Below, piece after piece: positions 1-6,416 of a stretch of 16,186 bases of DNA. The notes under the pieces are model-generated. The model did not search any database and was not told the DNA's origin. It saw only the letters and a program-made list of their open reading frames with translations. Made by a program: the position numbers and the translations under genes. Source of the stretch: Bacteroidota bacterium (GTDB lineage: Bacteria > Bacteroidota > Ignavibacteria > UBA10030); NCBI GenBank assembly GCA_003453835.1, contig DMMN01000334.1, forward strand, positions 3,612 through 19,797, given 5' to 3'. The number at the start of each line of letters is the position of its first letter. Within the stretch, counting starts at the first letter, position 1.

Positions 1-1
1 C

Positions 2-865
2 GCTGTTTGGAAACATATCCTGGCAGGAAAGGTTTGGGTCGGCCAGGTCGAAAACAAACGAAAGGACGGCAGCCCGTTTCATACGGAACTGCTCATCTCG
101 CCCATCGTTGACGAAATCGGGAACGTCGTCGGATTTCTTGGCGCGCATCGCGACATCACGGAGCAGAAGATGCTCGAGCAGCAGCTTGTCCGCTCACAGA
201 AGATGGAGAGTATCGGCACGCTGGCGGCGGGCATTGCCCACGAAGTAGGGAACCCCTTGACTTCGATCTCGTCCCTCGTTCAGGTCATCCAGCGAACGAC
301 GAACGACGACTTTGCGAAGGACAAGCTGGAGCTCATCAAGAATCAGATCAACAGGATCGCGCGGATCATTCGGGACCTTGTTGATTTCTCGCGCCCGTCG
401 ACGTATATCCAGCGTCCGACCGACGTGAGCAGAGTTGTGCGCGATGCGCTGAACATTGTGCAATATGGCAAGAAGATCAAAAACATCAAGCTCTTGGTCG
501 AGTTGGAAGAGAATCTCCCGTCATTGACTCTGGTGGCCGACCAGCTCACACAGGTGTTTATCAATGTCTTGATTAACGCGGTCGACTCGTTCGACGGAAA
601 GCCCGGCTCGATATGGGTCACCTCGCGCCAACGGGGATCGAAAGTGGAGATCGAGATCAGAGATTCCGGGAAAGGGATCGCCAAAGAAGATCCGGAGAAG
701 ATCATCGAGCCGTTCTTCACCACGAAGGAGGTGGGGGAAGGAACGGGTCTCGGCTTATGGGTGAGTTATGGGATCGTGAAGAATTTTGGCGGAGATATTC
801 TTGTCGAGAGCGATTCAGGAAAGGGAAGTACTTTCACCGTTGTGTTTCCATTGAAAGGGATCTAA
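2..865 (+). CDS. PAS-containing sensor histidine kinase (5' end outside window)
   Basis: Cytoplasmic part of a sensor kinase that should autophosphorylate and pass phosphate to the response regulator encoded next. The frame is open from base 2, so the start is outside the window; 287 residues are visible. The first ~55 residues look like the end of a PAS domain ('NKRKDGSPF' and 'GAHRDITEQK', the usual PAS exit). The H-box is 'AGIAHEVGNPLTSI' with the phospho-accepting His at 239-241. The ATPase domain shows an N-box ('QVFINVLINAVDSF'), G1 'DSGKGI', F-box 'EPFFTTK' and G2 'GTGLGL', so it appears catalytically complete. The H-box and domain order resemble NtrB/AtoS/ZraS-type kinases that pair with sigma54 activators. 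The stop TAA overlaps the ATG of the regulator by one base, so the two are translationally coupled. The signal sensed cannot be told from this fragment. Confidence 0.95.
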   Translation, partial: AVWKHILAGKVWVGQVENKRKDGSPFHTELLISPIVDEIGNVVGFLGAHRDITEQKMLEQQLVRSQKMESIGTLAAGIAHEVGNPLTSISSLVQVIQRTTNDDFAKDKLELIKNQINRIARIIRDLVDFSRPSTYIQRPTDVSRVVRDALNIVQYGKKIKNIKLLVELEENLPSLTLVADQLTQVFINVLINAVDSFDGKPGSIWVTSRQRGSKVEIEIRDSGKGIAKEDPEKIIEPFFTTKEVGEGTGLGLWVSYGIVKNFGGDILVESDSGKGSTFTVVFPLKGI

Positions 866-2232
866 TGGCAGAGCGTATTCTTGTTGTTGACGATGAACAG
901 ATCATCCGCGAGTCGCTCGGATTCGTGCTCAAGAAAGAGGGCTATCGTGTCGAGGAGGCGGGCAATGGCATGGAAGCGCTTGCGAAGCACGAAGCAGCAC
1001 CGTACGACCTTGTCATCACCGATATCGAAATGCCTGAGATGCGCGGGGTGGATCTGCTGGAGCAGATCACAAAACGGACGCCGCAGACGTTTGTGATGAT
1101 CGTGACGGCATACGGCTCCATCGAGACTGCTGTCGCAGCGCTCCGAAAAGGCGCCTATGACTATATTCTCAAGCCGATCGATTTCGACGATCTGCTTCAC
1201 CGGATTCAGAAACTGTTCGAACATCGATCACTCCTCCTGGAGAACTCGCTGCTGCGTCAGGAGGTCAATCGAACGTACGACTTCGAAAACATCATCGGTC
1301 AAAGCGACAGCATGCGGCGGATTTTCGGCATCATCAAACGCGTGGCGGAAAGCGAAGGCACGGTGCTGATCACGGGCAAGAGCGGAACGGGGAAGGAGCT
1401 GGTCGCGCGGGCCATTCACTTCAACAGTCACCGAAAACAAAAACGGTTCGTCGCCATCAACTGTGGTGCGATCGTGGAAACCCTGTTTGAAAGCGAACTC
1501 TTCGGGCATAAGAAAGGCTCCTTCACCGGTGCAACGGGGGATAAAGACGGCATGTTCCGAGTAGCGGACGGAGGAACGATCTTTCTTGATGAAGTAAGCG
1601 AGATACCCCTGCACCTGCAAGTGAAACTCCTGCGCGCGATCGAACAAAAGGAGATCACGCCTGTCGGCATGACGGAACCGATCAAGATCGATGTGCGGAT
1701 CATCGCGGCCACGAATCGGAACCTCAAAAGGGAAGTCGAGAACGAGAAATTCCGGGAGGATTTGTTCTATCGTCTGAACGTGGTTGAGATCGATCTTCCG
1801 TCTCTTTCCGAACGCGTTGAAGATATTCCGCTGTTGTGCCAGCACTTCCTCGACATGTACAAGAAGCAGATGGGGCGACCGATCCAAGGCTTCTCGAACG
1901 AAGCGATGAACGCAATGATTCATTATCAGTGGAAAGGGGAAGTGCGCGAGCTGGAAAACGTGATTGAGCGAGGAGTCATCTTCTGCGACAAGGAGTTCAT
2001 CGGTCTCGATCATCTCCCGGAATACTTCCGCAACGTTGCGGTGCAATACCCGATCGAATCTCAGAAAGGCCACCAGACCCTGCGAGACGCTGTGAAAGTG
2101 TTCGAGCGGAACTATATTGAACAGGTGCTTACGCATCACAACCGTAACAAGGAAAGCGCCGCGCAAGCCCTTGGCGTCAGTCTTTCTTCCCTCTATAGAA
2201 AGATGGAGGAACTGAATATCCCAACCCGCTGA
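865..2232 (+). CDS. NtrC-family sigma54-dependent response regulator
   Basis: A 455-residue activator of sigma54 RNA polymerase. The receiver domain (1-~120) has acidic D9/D10, phosphoacceptor D53, T81 and K103. The AAA+ domain (~140-370) has Walker A 'GKSGTGKE' (171-178), the sigma54-contacting loop 'GSFTGA' (219-224, consensus GAFTGA), Walker B 'GGTIFLDEV' (236-244) and 'FREDLFYRLNV' (296-306). A C-terminal Fis-type helix-turn-helix (~405-452) contains 'LGVSLSSLYRK'. The start is the ATG overlapping the kinase stop; the frame runs further upstream but only as a shadow of the kinase gene. One oddity: the normally invariant 'WPGNVREL' reads 'WKGEVREL' (356-363), losing the Pro and the Asn. 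It is a plausible activator of the sigma54-type promoters found downstream in this window, but nothing here proves the target set. Confidence 0.96.
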   Translation: MAERILVVDDEQIIRESLGFVLKKEGYRVEEAGNGMEALAKHEAAPYDLVITDIEMPEMRGVDLLEQITKRTPQTFVMIVTAYGSIETAVAALRKGAYDYILKPIDFDDLLHRIQKLFEHRSLLLENSLLRQEVNRTYDFENIIGQSDSMRRIFGIIKRVAESEGTVLITGKSGTGKELVARAIHFNSHRKQKRFVAINCGAIVETLFESELFGHKKGSFTGATGDKDGMFRVADGGTIFLDEVSEIPLHLQVKLLRAIEQKEITPVGMTEPIKIDVRIIAATNRNLKREVENEKFREDLFYRLNVVEIDLPSLSERVEDIPLLCQHFLDMYKKQMGRPIQGFSNEAMNAMIHYQWKGEVRELENVIERGVIFCDKEFIGLDHLPEYFRNVAVQYPIESQKGHQTLRDAVKVFERNYIEQVLTHHNRNKESAAQALGVSLSSLYRKMEELNIPTR

Positions 2233-2238
2233 CGTCAG
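2229..2238. repeat. 10-bp perfect palindrome over the regulator stop codon
   Basis: CTGACGTCAG is a perfect palindrome containing the TGA stop of the response regulator. It may be chance. It begins a 308-base gap (2233-2540) that otherwise holds a weak hairpin, an inverted repeat at 2461-2496 and no credible gene. Confidence 0.3.
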
Positions 2239-2255
2239 TTCTGGGGACATCTGTT

Positions 2256-2283
2256 GATCGGCATTCCCCGATCCCCGTTTTCA
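2256..2283 (+). terminator. Weak hairpin after the kinase/regulator operon
   Basis: GATCGG (2256-2261) pairs perfectly with CCGATC (2268-2273) across a 6-base loop, followed by CCCGTTTTC. The stem is short and the T run only four bases, so this is at best a weak intrinsic terminator. It is the only candidate between the regulator and the next promoter. Confidence 0.3.
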
Positions 2284-2460
2284 TACCTTCCCTCACTCCT
2301 CTGAGAACTGAAGCGAGGTTCAATCTGGGAGTCATTCGTCTGTCGTTGACCATTGTCGGCGCGGGTCATGGACGTTTATGTTCCTCCAAGAAGCGAGCTT
2401 CCTCTCACGATTCCAATTCCTGATAATCAAGCGTCAGCATCTTCTCAAAAATAAGCGGGA

Positions 2461-2496
2461 CAAAATCATCTGATTCTGATCATATCGACGATTTTG
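2461..2496. promoter_or_regulatory. Inverted repeat, candidate activator (enhancer) site
   Basis: CAAAATCATC (2461-2470) and GACGATTTTG (2487-2496) match as an inverted repeat at nine of ten positions; TGATCA lies near the centre (2477-2482). The centre is about 88 bases upstream of the start predicted for the sigma54 promoter at 2541, a normal distance for a bound NtrC-type activator. Which protein binds is inference; the neighbouring regulator and the Fis-like protein encoded downstream are the obvious candidates. Confidence 0.4.
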
Positions 2497-2540
2497 CTCT
2501 GAATCTTCCGTCTTTTGGTTTGGTCAAAAACGACAAGGAG

Positions 2541-2555
2541 TGGCACGTTCCTTGC
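2541..2555 (+). promoter_or_regulatory. Sigma54 (-24/-12) promoter for the Fis-like gene
   Basis: TGGCAC-GTTCC-TTGC matches the -24/-12 consensus (TGGCAC-N5-TTGC) at every fixed position, with exactly ten bases between GG and GC. Transcription should begin near 2567, giving a leader of about 58 bases before the ATG at 2625. This is the best sigma54 site in the window. Confidence 0.88.
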
Positions 2556-2624
2556 GAGGCTCCCAAGTGTCGGGAAGGGCTGCCCAGACCGACGAAACAA
2601 CGAGAACAAAACCAGGAGGTATGT

Positions 2625-2894
2625 ATGATACGATCAGGAGTGCAACAACCGTCCAATCAGTTCGTATTGGTGGCAGGCAATTTGAAAGATTCGGTTCGCG
2701 CATACGAGCGATCATTGATTATCGATGCGCTCAACGTCAATGGAAACGACAAGCGAAAGGTGGCAAAACTGCTCGGTATCAGCTTGTCTTCGTTGTATCG
2801 AAAGCTCCGAGAGCTTTCCATTGAGGGTTTCGAGGACAATGCGAAGGCCCCCGTGGAAGCAGGAGTGCCTGAGGTTGCCGAGCGATTGAACTAA
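2625..2894 (+). CDS. Stand-alone Fis-type DNA-binding protein
   Basis: An 89-residue protein consisting of a short N-terminal arm, a Fis-type helix-turn-helix (~20-64) and an acidic tail. It has no receiver and no AAA+ domain, so it cannot itself activate sigma54 polymerase. Residues 20-66 align without gaps to the C-terminal domain of the response regulator encoded at 865-2232, with 22 of 47 positions identical by my count; the recognition-helix stretch 'SLSSLYRK' is identical. That suggests related DNA sites, so it may compete with or assist the full-length activator. The ATG at 2625 follows AGGAGGT by four bases; the frame extends further upstream but only through the promoter. It is probably co-transcribed with the membrane peptide that follows. 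True Fis is about the same size, but the similarity to the NtrC output domain is the more telling feature. Confidence 0.88.
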   Translation: MIRSGVQQPSNQFVLVAGNLKDSVRAYERSLIIDALNVNGNDKRKVAKLLGISLSSLYRKLRELSIEGFEDNAKAPVEAGVPEVAERLN

Positions 2895-2982
2895 CATCTG
2901 CACGTTGCAGTATTCTGGAACCGAAGGAGGTCCCAGCGCTCGGTGGGGAAGAGCAACTCCGAGCGAACAAAGGAGTCCGGTT

Positions 2983-3177
2983 ATGAAGATGCGTTGGTGG
3001 ATCATGGGCCTCGTTGCCGTAGCGGTAGGGGGATCATTACTTTTGTTGAAACGCGCTCGGAAGAACGAAAACGGGGTGTTCCATTTCGTCGAGGATGAGG
3101 AAGCTCTGAAGAACTTCGGAGCGTTTCCGCCCGATATTCCGGAAACGGAATTCGACGGGGTGAATTTCCTCTACTAG
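2983..3177 (+). CDS. Small single-span membrane protein, unknown function
   Basis: A 64-residue protein. Residues ~4-22 form one hydrophobic segment ('WWIMGLVAVAVGGSLLLL') followed by 'KRARK', which predicts an N-out, C-in anchor by the positive-inside rule. The remaining ~35 residues are acidic, with a Pro-rich patch ('FPPDIPETEF') and the ending 'DGVNFLY'. There is no Cys lipobox and no clear signal-peptidase site. The start is set by AGGAG seven bases before the ATG at 2983. It lies 88 bases after the Fis-like gene with no promoter or terminator seen between, and a strong terminator follows. I do not recognise a family. Its position suggests expression from the sigma54 promoter at 2541. 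Confidence 0.7.
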   Translation: MKMRWWIMGLVAVAVGGSLLLLKRARKNENGVFHFVEDEEALKNFGAFPPDIPETEFDGVNFLY

Positions 3178-3207
3178 CTGTCTCCGCTATATCGAGGTCA
3201 ACGAAAC

Positions 3208-3275
3208 AAGCCCGAAGGGTCACGGCATTGCTTTCTTTTTGGAGAGAGCAGCCGACCCTTCGGGCTTTTTGTTTT
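3208..3275 (+). terminator. Strong intrinsic terminator after the Fis-like/membrane-peptide unit
   Basis: A perfect 14-bp stem pairs AAGCCCGAAGGGTC (3208-3221) with GACCCTTCGGGCTT (3254-3267) and is followed by TTTTTGTTTT. The 32-base loop can form a smaller inner hairpin (GCTTTCT at 3230-3236 with AGAGAGC at 3243-3249, one mismatch). It separates this unit from the cytochrome promoter. Confidence 0.9.
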
Positions 3276-3316
3276 CTAATAATCGGCACTCGATTTTTGT
3301 GAAGAATTGCGAAAGG

Positions 3317-3342
3317 TTGCGCGCGATCAATTATTGCGCGCG
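3317..3342. repeat. Direct repeat TTGCGCGCG x2 upstream of the cytochrome promoter
   Basis: TTGCGCGCG occurs at 3317-3325 and 3334-3342, 17 bases apart; a further TTGCG lies at 3307-3311. Because GCGCGC is self-complementary the pair also forms an imperfect dyad. Its centre (~3330) is about 100 bases upstream of the predicted cytochrome transcription start, where an enhancer-binding protein would sit. The rest of the gap 3276-3403 shows no gene. Confidence 0.45.
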
Positions 3343-3403
3343 TTATTTCTTCCCGATTTTCACTGTTTTGTACATCCGCCATTCCCACAATCTGCAAAGC
3401 GAG

Positions 3404-3418
3404 CGGCATACAAGTTGC
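3404..3418 (+). promoter_or_regulatory. Sigma54-type promoter for the multiheme cytochrome
   Basis: CGGCAT-ACAAG-TTGC matches the -24/-12 consensus at four of six positions in the -24 box (GGCA core intact) and four of four in the -12 box, with exactly ten bases between GG and GC. The predicted start is near 3430, leaving a leader of about 80 bases before the ATG at 3512. Confidence 0.65.
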
Positions 3419-3427
3419 CAATGTTCC

Positions 3428-3443
3428 AGCACGCCAATGTGCT
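3428..3443 (+). other. Hairpin at the predicted 5' end of the cytochrome mRNA
   Basis: AGCAC (3428-3432) and GTGCT (3439-3443) flank a 6-base loop. If transcription starts near 3430 this hairpin would lie at the very 5' end of the mRNA and could stabilise it. The motif GCCAATG in the loop is also found at 3417-3423, giving a 7-base direct repeat 16 bases apart. Confidence 0.3.
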
Positions 3444-3511
3444 ACCGTTGTAAAATTCAATAGCGCAGCGGTGCTTGCCTAAACAACAGCACTCAAGATT
3501 TGGAGGTGGAC

Positions 3512-5656
3512 ATGAAACAATTGCTCAGAGTTGCGACACTCTGTCTCCTTGCGTTAATGGCCGCAAGCGTCTTGTTCGCTCAGTCGGTCAAAGTCAAGCG
3601 CGAGGCGATGTCGCCGGGACGCAGAAGTAGCGGCGCGCCCAACTACACTACCCCGGCAGGTCCTTGGTATGTATCCACCGGGCTGAAGGTGGTAGCGAAG
3701 GGAATGAAAGCATACTTCTCTGCAGACACGGTAGGATCAGGTGCGACGAAGGTCACATCCTTCGCGTGGACGATCGCCTCGAAGCCATCGGGCTCAACGG
3801 CAGTACTTGACAGCACCGACAAGAAGTATTCGAGTTTCACGCCCGATGTCACGGGCCAGTACGTCATCAATGTGTCCGTGAACGGAGGTGCGAAGACTTC
3901 CGCGGACACGATCTTCGTCTCCACCTACAAGGGATCCGCAACAGGACAGGACTGTGGATTCTGCCATGCACCGGGTACGCCGGCGAAGACGAACTACGAA
4001 TCGTGGAAGACTTCACCCCACGCAACGATGTTCGCTCGCGGCATCACGGGTCAGCTTGAGAATGATATCGCAATGGGTGGCAAAGGAGCGTACGCAGCAA
4101 GTTGCTTCAAGTGTCACACCACAGGTTGGGAGAGCGTGACCGACAACGGCAATTTTGGATATCTTGCCAAGCAGTCGGGGTGGGATACGACGTGGTACAA
4201 GAACTTGCCGTTTGCAAGCGGCGATTACTGGATCGGCTACAAAGATTCAACTTTGTGGAAAGGAATGTCGGCGGGCATGCAATCGACGGGGACGATCGGT
4301 TGCGAGGCCTGTCACGGACCCGCGAACGACCACGCAACGACGGCCGACAAATCAAAGGTGGATGTAAAAACGATCGGATCAGGCGTCTGTCTGCAATGCC
4401 ACGACGCGCCGAAGAAACATCGCCTTGGCAGCTACTGGCAGGCTTCAGCCCATTCGAACCTGCGATTAAGTTCGAGTGAAGCGAGCCGCACTGCATGCTA
4501 TCCGTGCCACAATGGCGACGCGTTCATCAAGTTTGCAAACGCATACAATGCCGGCAGGTCAACATTGACATCTGCCGACTCTGCAAAGATCACGGTGCTT
4601 GCCTCGATTACTTGCGCAACGTGCCATGATCCCCACGGTAGCTCGAACCCGAGACTGCTGAGAATTGTGAAGAGAGATACGCTTTTCAGCGGCTACAAGA
4701 TCCCGACAGGATTCGGCGGCAAGAGCCAGCTCTGCATGAACTGCCATCGGGCACGCGCAAAAACCTTCACACAGGTCACAAACCAAAAGAACAGATTCGC
4801 GGATCGCTTCTATCCGCACTACAGTCCGCAGGCCGACATGTATGTCGGTTCCAATGCGTGGGAGTTCGGCCTAAACCTGAGTGGTCTTAATACCCACGGG
4901 AGCGTGAGGGATGGTTGCGTCACATGCCATATGTCCGAGCGTGTGAACGGCTCAAGCGTCCACTCCGATCACGAAATGTCGATGGAAGAGGAAGTCAATG
5001 GCGTGAAGGTTGACAAGGTCGAAGCCTGCAAAGAATGCCACGGGAACATCACGAGGTTCGACGACATCAAAGCGATGCTGGACTATGACGGAGATGGCAG
5101 GATTGAAGGGGCAATCTCCGAGGTAGAGGGTTTGCTTGCCCTGCTCAAAGCAAAACTGCCGAAAGATCCTTCTGGCGAACCGGTCACGATGGCCCGGGAC
5201 TCCATGGCGGTGAAGAACCATCCGCAGTACCCCGGCGTCCTCGGGGCGCTGTTCAACTACAACTTTGTCACGCATGACATGAGCAAGGGTGTTCACAATA
5301 CAAAGTACACCATTGCCATTCTGCGTGCATCGTTGGGTCTGGTCACGGGCGTCGATATGGATCCTTTGCCGATTCCTGCAACGTACGATCTGAGCCAGAA
5401 CTATCCGAACCCGTTCAACCCGACAACCGAGATCCGTTTCTCGCTACCGAAAGCGTCCGACGTCAAGCTCGTTATCTATGACATCATGGGGCGGGAAATC
5501 TCGACACTCGTCGACAAGAACCTGGAAGCCGGTGGACACAGGGCGATGTGGAATGGTCGGACCGCAGAAGGCAAAGTAGCGCCAAGCGGCGTCTATTTCT
5601 ATCACATCCAGGCCGGCGATTTCACGGCCACGAAGAAGATGGTCATGTTAAAGTGA
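3512..5656 (+). CDS. Secreted nonaheme cytochrome c with PKD-like and type IX sorting domains
   Basis: A 714-residue exported cytochrome, likely an electron carrier at or outside the outer membrane. A signal peptide (1-~24, 'LLRVATLCLLALMAASVLFAQ') is followed by a PKD/Ig-like domain (~50-135; 'FAWTIASKPSGSTAVL', 'FTPDVTGQYVINVSV'). Nine CXXCH heme sites have first Cys at 148, 198, 264, 293, 329, 368, 408, 469 and 506. Next come a Ca-binding-like loop 'DYDGDGRIE' (~524-532) and 'GVHNTKY' (593-599), reminiscent of the C-terminal His region of nitrite-reductase-type cytochromes. The last ~85 residues are a type A type IX secretion sorting domain ('QNYPNPFNPTTEIRF' to 'KKMVMLK'). The ATG at 3512 is preferred because GGAGGT lies at 3502-3507; a TTG at 3500 is in frame but overlaps that ribosome site. 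It is transcribed alone. An enzyme role (nitrite or hydroxylamine reduction) is possible but not shown. Confidence 0.93.
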   Translation: MKQLLRVATLCLLALMAASVLFAQSVKVKREAMSPGRRSSGAPNYTTPAGPWYVSTGLKVVAKGMKAYFSADTVGSGATKVTSFAWTIASKPSGSTAVLDSTDKKYSSFTPDVTGQYVINVSVNGGAKTSADTIFVSTYKGSATGQDCGFCHAPGTPAKTNYESWKTSPHATMFARGITGQLENDIAMGGKGAYAASCFKCHTTGWESVTDNGNFGYLAKQSGWDTTWYKNLPFASGDYWIGYKDSTLWKGMSAGMQSTGTIGCEACHGPANDHATTADKSKVDVKTIGSGVCLQCHDAPKKHRLGSYWQASAHSNLRLSSSEASRTACYPCHNGDAFIKFANAYNAGRSTLTSADSAKITVLASITCATCHDPHGSSNPRLLRIVKRDTLFSGYKIPTGFGGKSQLCMNCHRARAKTFTQVTNQKNRFADRFYPHYSPQADMYVGSNAWEFGLNLSGLNTHGSVRDGCVTCHMSERVNGSSVHSDHEMSMEEEVNGVKVDKVEACKECHGNITRFDDIKAMLDYDGDGRIEGAISEVEGLLALLKAKLPKDPSGEPVTMARDSMAVKNHPQYPGVLGALFNYNFVTHDMSKGVHNTKYTIAILRASLGLVTGVDMDPLPIPATYDLSQNYPNPFNPTTEIRFSLPKASDVKLVIYDIMGREISTLVDKNLEAGGHRAMWNGRTAEGKVAPSGVYFYHIQAGDFTATKKMVMLK

Positions 5657-5732
5657 GTTCTCCTCGGCTGCAGAGCCTCGCACTGTCATCAATCGAGTGA
5701 TGAAGAACTCTGCAACCGGTCATGAGATTGAG

Positions 5733-5771
5733 AACCCGCAAGGTTTCCTGCCTTGCGGGTTTTCTTCTTTT
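5733..5771 (+). terminator. Intrinsic terminator of the cytochrome gene
   Basis: AACCCGCAAGG (5733-5743) pairs perfectly over 11 bp with CCTTGCGGGTT (5751-5761) across a 7-base loop, followed by TTCTTCTTTTT. It lies about 75 bases after the cytochrome stop. Confidence 0.92.
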
Positions 5772-5778
5772 TGGGAAG

Positions 5779-5828
5779 TGAAAGTTGCAACTCTTGAATT
5801 TTGGGAATCCCCTCTGTCGCAACTTTCA
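5779..5828. repeat. 10-bp inverted repeat whose right arm is the loop of the next hairpin
   Basis: TGAAAGTTGC (5779-5788) is the exact reverse complement of GCAACTTTCA (5819-5828). The right arm makes up nearly all of the loop of the terminator-like hairpin at 5805-5840, so the two structures compete or form a partial pseudoknot. AGTTGCAACT (5783-5792) is itself a perfect palindrome. Confidence 0.5.
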
Positions 5829-5855
5829 ACAGGGGGATTCGCTTTTCCTTTTTTT
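5805..5855 (+). terminator. Second terminator-like hairpin before the receiver/nfn operon
   Basis: GAATCCCC (5805-5812) pairs with GGGGATTC (5833-5840). After one bulged T, CTGT (5814-5817) pairs with ACAG (5829-5832). The run GCTTTTCCTTTTTTT follows. It could back up the terminator at 5733, or be part of an attenuator together with the arm at 5779-5788. It lies upstream of the promoter at 5893, so it should act on read-through from the cytochrome gene. Confidence 0.65.
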
Positions 5856-5892
5856 CGTTCCTTTGTGCTCGCTCCCCGACCGAGAAGCTATG

Positions 5893-5907
5893 TGGCATAC
5901 ATCTTGA
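5893..5907 (+). promoter_or_regulatory. Sigma54-type promoter for the receiver-dksA-nfn operon
   Basis: TGGCAT-ACATC-TTGA matches the -24 box at five of six positions and the -12 box at three of four (GA in place of GC), with exactly ten bases between GG and GA. The predicted start near 5919 leaves only about 16 bases before the ATG at 5935, just enough for the ribosome site GGAAGG at 5922-5927. The altered -12 makes this less certain than the sites at 2541 and 10070. Confidence 0.5.
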
Positions 5908-5934
5908 ACGAACTTCAAGACGGAAGGGCAAGTT

Positions 5935-6360
5935 ATGGATACTTGGACGCAACCTGCAGGAAGTGATCGAGCAAAGATGACGACTTCGAAATCACAAGCG
6001 AATTCCGTGCTCGTCTTTAGTCCCGACCCGGACTTGGCGAAGAGCCTATCGCTTTTGCTCGAGGACAAGTTTGCCATCGTCTGCGAAACGAAGCTTGAGA
6101 ATCTCAAACAACGGATCGACACGACGGCCCCCACTGTCCTGCTGATCGATTTGTTCGCCTTTCCATCTGATATTATCAAGGAGACGGAGGTCATTCGTGG
6201 AACGCGAGGAAAGATCCCGGTCGTTCTTCTGCGAGTCAATCGTCATCTGAATCCTGATGTGGAAGAGGATATTCGAAATGTTGCAGATGTCGTCTTGTAC
6301 AAACCACTTGATGGCAACTCGGTCGGCGATGCGATTCAGCAGCTTCTAAAGACGCCCTGA
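5935..6360 (+). CDS. Receiver-domain-only (CheY-like) protein
   Basis: A 141-residue protein. After ~22 variable residues comes one receiver fold: beta1 'SVLVFS' followed by acidic D31/D33, beta3 'TVLLIDLFAF' with D72 as likely phosphoacceptor, beta4 'IPVVLLRV' and beta5 'DVVLYKP' with the conserved Lys at 123. The Thr/Ser normally at the end of beta4 appears to be Arg (R100), so phosphorylation-driven switching may be altered. There is no output domain. GGAAGG eight bases upstream supports the ATG at 5935; an internal ATG at 5977 lacks a good ribosome site. It is the first gene of a six-gene unit that also encodes a DksA-like protein and Nfn. It may be a phosphate sink or adaptor for the kinase encoded at the start of the window, but no pairing is shown. 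Confidence 0.75.
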   Translation: MDTWTQPAGSDRAKMTTSKSQANSVLVFSPDPDLAKSLSLLLEDKFAIVCETKLENLKQRIDTTAPTVLLIDLFAFPSDIIKETEVIRGTRGKIPVVLLRVNRHLNPDVEEDIRNVADVVLYKPLDGNSVGDAIQQLLKTP

Positions 6361-6416
6361 CGCCGTCCCGAGCCCACCAAGCATTGAGGGCGCTGCGGGA
6401 AAAGGAGGGTACGTCA

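Noticed and set aside
613..864. Upstream extension of the response regulator frame
   Set aside because: It overlaps the ATPase domain of the kinase gene in another frame; the ATG at 865 gives the normal receiver N-terminus.
3239..3463. Possible 74-residue gene between the first terminator and the cytochrome
   Set aside because: It starts inside the terminator loop and covers the sigma54-type promoter; the composition looks non-coding.
3500..3511. TTG start for the cytochrome, four codons upstream of the ATG
   Set aside because: It overlaps the GGAGGT ribosome site that serves the ATG at 3512, which begins a standard signal peptide.
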